Shown here piece by piece: positions 5,641 to 8,387 of a DNA stretch of 8,387 nucleotides (positions are counted from its first letter, which is position 1; every line of letters begins with the position of its first letter). The DNA is from an uncultured bacterium (lineage in GTDB: Bacteria; Patescibacteriota; Patescibacteriia; 2-12-FULL-60-25). The stretch covers positions 1-8,387 of the forward strand of contig CALBSL010000028.1 in the NCBI GenBank assembly GCA_937968025.1, written 5' to 3'. Below the pieces are notes generated by a model that saw nothing but the letters and a program-made list of their open reading frames with translations, did no database searches and was not told the DNA's origin. The position numbers were made by a program, and so were the translations under genes.

Positions 5641-6209
5641 GCTCTCACTCCGTTCCAGCTCTGTTGGGCGGCGTCAAGTCCGGCCGTTCTCCATGTATCG
5701 ATCGCTTGTACGGCTCGCTCGAGGGTTTGTTTGATCACGGGATCATCTCCCTTCGAGAAGCGTTCAAGAACGTACTTTTCGATCGGCTGCGGGGTGGTTG
5801 GTCGATCGATCCCTAGTCGCAGGCGTGGAAAGAGGGCATCCGGACAGGTTTCTTGGATCGAGCGGATGCCGTTATGACCGCCCGCACCGCCACCAAGGGA
5901 AAAGCGCATGGCCCCGAGCGGAAGATCAAGTTCATCTTGCACGATGAGTATGGCTTCCGGCAGAACATGGTAGAAATCTGCCAAGAGCCGAACAGCACGT
6001 CCCGAGGCGTTCATGTACGTGGTCGGTAGGGCGAGAATCGTCGATTCGCCCAAGTGCACGGTGGCGACGAGGGCTTGTAGCGCTGGTTTTCGTGAGAATG
6101 TACCAGCTTGGTGGGTCGCAGCAAACGCTTCGACGGCCATCCAACCGAGGTTGTGTCGGGTCTCTGTGTAGGTTTCCCCGATATTTCCCAAGCCAACAAT
6201 GAGCTTCAT
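5637..6209 (-). CDS. pth: Peptidyl-tRNA hydrolase
   Basis: Pth cleaves the ester bond of peptidyl-tRNAs that fall off ribosomes, returning free tRNA to the cytoplasmic pool. From ATG at 6209 it has 190 residues, the usual family length; a longer in-frame version would add 29 residues of no family character. It opens with the typical MKLIVGLGN. Active-site residues known from E. coli Pth are all found: N9, H19 in TRHNLGW, N67 in TYMNASG, D92 in QDELDLP and N113 in GGHNG. The Gly-rich stretch GGGAGGHNG is intact. There is no clear Shine-Dalgarno sequence; the gene starts 19 bases after the der stop, and its TGA overlaps the dprA ATG. Identity is firm. Confidence 0.97.
   Translation of the reverse strand: MKLIVGLGNIGETYTETRHNLGWMAVEAFAATHQAGTFSRKPALQALVATVHLGESTILALPTTYMNASGRAVRLLADFYHVLPEAILIVQDELDLPLGAMRFSLGGGAGGHNGIRSIQETCPDALFPRLRLGIDRPTTPQPIEKYVLERFSKGDDPVIKQTLERAVQAIDTWRTAGLDAAQQSWNGVRA
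5648..5651 (-). promoter_or_regulatory. Shine-Dalgarno site of dprA inside the pth 3' end
   Basis: GGAG on the minus strand sits seven bases before the dprA ATG and lies within the last codons of pth. Together with the ATGA stop/start overlap it supports this start and suggests translational coupling. It is the only good Shine-Dalgarno match found at a start in this operon. Confidence 0.65.
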
Positions 6210-6228
6210 ACAAAGGGCGTGAAGAAGT

Positions 6229-7701
6229 CTAGCGCCACTTTTGACGGCGACGAGTCTGGTTGACGAGCACTGGCTTTTCTTTGATCGCTCCGGCAACGGC
6301 GACCATCCCAGGGCCGTGCATGTTGTGGCGTTTGGAGGACTTTGCGGCAGGAATGTTCTGCGCTTTCACCACGATTGGCGTGCCTTCAAAACCAAACTTC
6401 TCGCGCAAGCGCTTTTCGAGGAAGCGGACCCAGTTTTGGTGAATCGATTCCTTTTCGCCGATAACCGTGACCAAAAACGTTGGCGGTGCCATACCGATCT
6501 GAGCGATATCGTAGATGCGAGGAGACTTGGGGCCGTAGCTTGCCAGAGGTTTCATCGACTTAATACAGGCTTTCAGCAAGCGGTTGAGCGCATTGTACTC
6601 AATCTTGCGGTGGCGCTCGGCTTGAATAGCGATCGCTTCATCAAGAATGGCGTGGACGCGTTGTCGAGCAGTGGCGCTCGTGAACACAATCGGCGCCCAG
6701 CTCAAAAAGGGGAAGCACTGGCGAATGAGCGCTTCGTATTCATTCGTGCTCTTGGTGGTTTTGTTGTGCACGAGGTCCCACTTGTTGGCCACGAGGAGCA
6801 GCCCCTTGCTTTCTGATTCGAGCATACCCGCAAGGTGACGATCTTGAGCGGTTGGATCTTGGGTGGCATCAAACACCAAAAAGGCCACGTCACAGTCGTC
6901 GATCGCCTGGCGGTTGCGCTTGATCCCTTCTTCTTCGATGCGGTCATCCACTTTGCTTGCTTTACGCATGCCGGCCGTGTCGACAATGACGATATCACGC
7001 TCTTTGTAGCGAATCTCGGTGTCTTGTGGTTCTCGGGTAGTGTGAGCGATAGGCGAAACAATGACACGTTCCTCGCCAAGAATGGCGTTGGTAAGCGAGG
7101 ATTTTCCCACGTTTGGTCGACCAACGAGCGCGATACGCAATGGTTGGCTCTCGTGATAGGGACGTGGTGGCTTGCCGAGCGTGGTGAGCGTTTCGTAAAC
7201 CAGGTCGAGCGCGTCACCTACGCCGTAGCTTGTCACGGCGCTGACAGGTTGTGGTGCGCCAAATCCAAGACGCTTCCATTCGTTTTTAATCCCTTCCGTG
7301 AGGGCGTTCGCTTTATCGATCTTGTTCACCAAGAGGATCACGGGTTTTTTTGAAGCTCGTACGTGGTTCGCGATGACGAGGTCTTCTGGGAGTGGCCCCG
7401 TTTTTCCATCGACAAGCAGCAGAACGAGGTCAGCTTCGTGGAAGGCGAGGGTGGTTTGGGAAAAGATCCCCTGACCGATGTCGTCATTTTCGACGTCCAT
7501 ACCACCGGTGTCGGTGACTTCAAATACGTCGCCACGCCAAGTGACGCGTCCGTAGCGACGGTCGCGGGTGGTGTGCGGCTTGTGGCTCGTGAGAGCTTGC
7601 GCTTGTTCCGTAAATCGGTTCCACAGGGTGGATTTACCGACGTTCGTGCGTCCAACGAGGGCGACGCGAGGGAGGGGGGAGGGTGGGCGTTCAACGGACA
7701 T
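6229..7701 (-). CDS. der: Ribosome assembly GTPase Der (EngA)
   Basis: Der is a tandem-GTPase protein that acts in maturation of the 50S ribosomal subunit. From ATG at 7701 it has 490 residues. The first G domain shows GRTNVGKST (17-25), TTRD (44-47), DTGG (64-67), NKID (126-129) and SAV (154-156). The second shows GRPNVGKSS (194-202), TTRE (221-224), DTAG (241-244), NKWD (306-309) and TSA (341-343). A KH-like RNA-binding domain follows (about 360-455), then a basic tail ending RRRQKWR. The G2 region of domain two reads TTREPQD where TTRD is usual. An in-frame TTG at 7725 would add eight residues; the ATG is preferred, giving an 11-base overlap with the LCP gene. No Shine-Dalgarno is seen before the ATG, so coupling to upstream translation is possible. 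Confidence 0.97.
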   Translation of the reverse strand: MSVERPPSPLPRVALVGRTNVGKSTLWNRFTEQAQALTSHKPHTTRDRRYGRVTWRGDVFEVTDTGGMDVENDDIGQGIFSQTTLAFHEADLVLLLVDGKTGPLPEDLVIANHVRASKKPVILLVNKIDKANALTEGIKNEWKRLGFGAPQPVSAVTSYGVGDALDLVYETLTTLGKPPRPYHESQPLRIALVGRPNVGKSSLTNAILGEERVIVSPIAHTTREPQDTEIRYKERDIVIVDTAGMRKASKVDDRIEEEGIKRNRQAIDDCDVAFLVFDATQDPTAQDRHLAGMLESESKGLLLVANKWDLVHNKTTKSTNEYEALIRQCFPFLSWAPIVFTSATARQRVHAILDEAIAIQAERHRKIEYNALNRLLKACIKSMKPLASYGPKSPRIYDIAQIGMAPPTFLVTVIGEKESIHQNWVRFLEKRLREKFGFEGTPIVVKAQNIPAAKSSKRHNMHGPGMVAVAGAIKEKPVLVNQTRRRQKWR

Positions 7702-8387
7702 AGGAGTTCGATTCAACAAAGGCAAAGCTTGCTTCGCCTAAAATAAGCAGAAAATCCGTGGTTTGGGCATACGAGCGCTCCGTGGTCTCGGCGTCGAGCG
7801 GAAAGAGGCGGGCGGTCCCATTGGCATCGGTTTTGATCTGATCTGGGGTGATGCTGACCACATCTGCCTGGAGGAGCTTCTGTAGTCGGGCCAGTTCAGC
7901 TGGTTTTTTGCCGCTCGTCAAGTCGTAAATCGCTGTTCGTTCAAAACCGCGCTTGGCGGCGTTGCCAAGATTCGTGATTTCGTACCCGTTTTTTTCCAGC
8001 TGAGCGGCGGCTTGAGCGGCGAAATTCGTGCGAAATGTCCCATTTTTGATCTCTAAACGAATGCTCTGCTCTGGGCGAAGCGCTTCTTTGCGGGTGGTTT
8101 CCGTGGAGAAGGGGTTCTGGACGATCGCCCGGACCTCTGACCAGTCCGGTTGTTTTGGGAAGAGCATGTAGGCGCCATTGACCGTCGCGGAGGTGAGGAC
8201 GCCATTTGGGCGGTCATCAAGCACCTGGAGGGTGATGTTCTCCCGGTTGAAGTCTTTTGCGAGCGGAGCGAACCGGAGGAGCTCCCAGACAGAGAGACTC
8301 GTTTGAATGTGGCTGCTGACCACGCGGTAGATATCGGCGAGCTTGTTTGGGTCGGTGAGCGTTCCCAGCGAAAGGAGCTTGTCACGG
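7691..8387 (-). CDS. LytR-CpsA-Psr (LCP) family protein with LytR_C domain, 5'-truncated
   Basis: The frame is open to the right window edge, giving 231 visible residues and a TGA stop; most of the LCP domain is outside the window. The first 90 or so residues fit the end of an LCP domain (helical segment, then ITLQVLDDRPNG and a final beta strand). LCP enzymes attach undecaprenyl-linked glycopolymers to peptidoglycan on the outer face of the membrane. Visible residues about 108-218 match LytR_C: RLEIKNGTF, an AAQAAAQLEKNGYEIT helix-strand unit, ERTAIYDL and the closing DFLLILG strand. LytR_C often follows LCP domains, and its exact role is unclear. The catalytic LCP core cannot be checked here, so activity is inferred. 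It is the first visible gene of the minus-strand operon, overlapping der by 11 bases. Confidence 0.82.
   Translation of the reverse strand, partial: RDKLLSLGTLTDPNKLADIYRVVSSHIQTSLSVWELLRFAPLAKDFNRENITLQVLDDRPNGVLTSATVNGAYMLFPKQPDWSEVRAIVQNPFSTETTRKEALRPEQSIRLEIKNGTFRTNFAAQAAAQLEKNGYEITNLGNAAKRGFERTAIYDLTSGKKPAELARLQKLLQADVVSITPDQIKTDANGTARLFPLDAETTERSYAQTTDFLLILGEASFAFVESNSYVR

Noticed and set aside
6210..6296. 29-codon N-terminal extension of Pth
   Set aside because: It overlaps the der coding end, and the family N-terminus is MKLIVGLGN at 6209.
6241..7353. Plus-strand frames of 191 and 172 codons opposite der
   Set aside because: They are shadows of the Der G domains; the peptides resemble no family and carry no initiation signals.
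1..8387. Mobile element, CRISPR array, phage or defence island
   Set aside because: No transposase or integrase, no terminal repeats, no regularly spaced direct repeats and no defence-type genes were seen; gene content is housekeeping throughout.

Overview
The window looks like ordinary, compact housekeeping DNA from a bacterium with a small, tightly packed genome. Every protein is a recognisable bacterial type. Spacers are short, one gene appears to be leaderless, most starts in the operon lack a Shine-Dalgarno sequence, and the initiator tRNA is slightly divergent. TopA lacks zinc fingers and ends in a basic tail. Together these are compatible with a Candidatus Patescibacteria (CPR)-type genome, but that placement is inference, not proof. 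UGA ends the LCP protein, pth and dprA, so the UGA-to-Gly code of some CPR lineages is not in use.

Left part (1-1871) is a patchwork on alternating strands. A 5'-truncated D,D-carboxypeptidase gene (+) converges on a tRNA with a CAU anticodon (-) across a symmetric terminator. A small H/D-rich membrane protein (+), apparently transcribed without a leader, converges on tRNA-Leu(CAA) (-) across a second symmetric terminator. tRNA-Leu and the initiator tRNA-fMet (+) are fired from back-to-back sigma70-type promoters. tRNA-fMet then converges on topA across a third symmetric terminator.

Right part (1904-8387) is one co-directional minus-strand block, read LCP/LytR_C protein -> der -> pth -> dprA -> topA. 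Junctions are overlaps or very short gaps: an 11-base overlap, a 19-base gap, a 4-base ATGA overlap, and either a 32-base gap or a 4-base GTGA overlap. This suggests one operon ending at the terminator next to topA. It joins cell-wall polymer attachment (LCP), ribosome maturation (Der), peptidyl-tRNA recycling (Pth), ssDNA handling in transformation (DprA) and chromosome supercoiling (TopA). The dprA-topA pair is a widely conserved neighbourhood; the rest is housekeeping clustering.

I found no mobile element, CRISPR array, phage gene or clearly novel multi-gene system. The items most worth a second look are the initiator tRNA, the uncharacterised membrane protein with its leaderless promoter, and the identity of the CAU tRNA. 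Both end genes are cut by the window edge. No stretch longer than about 170 bases lacks a gene.
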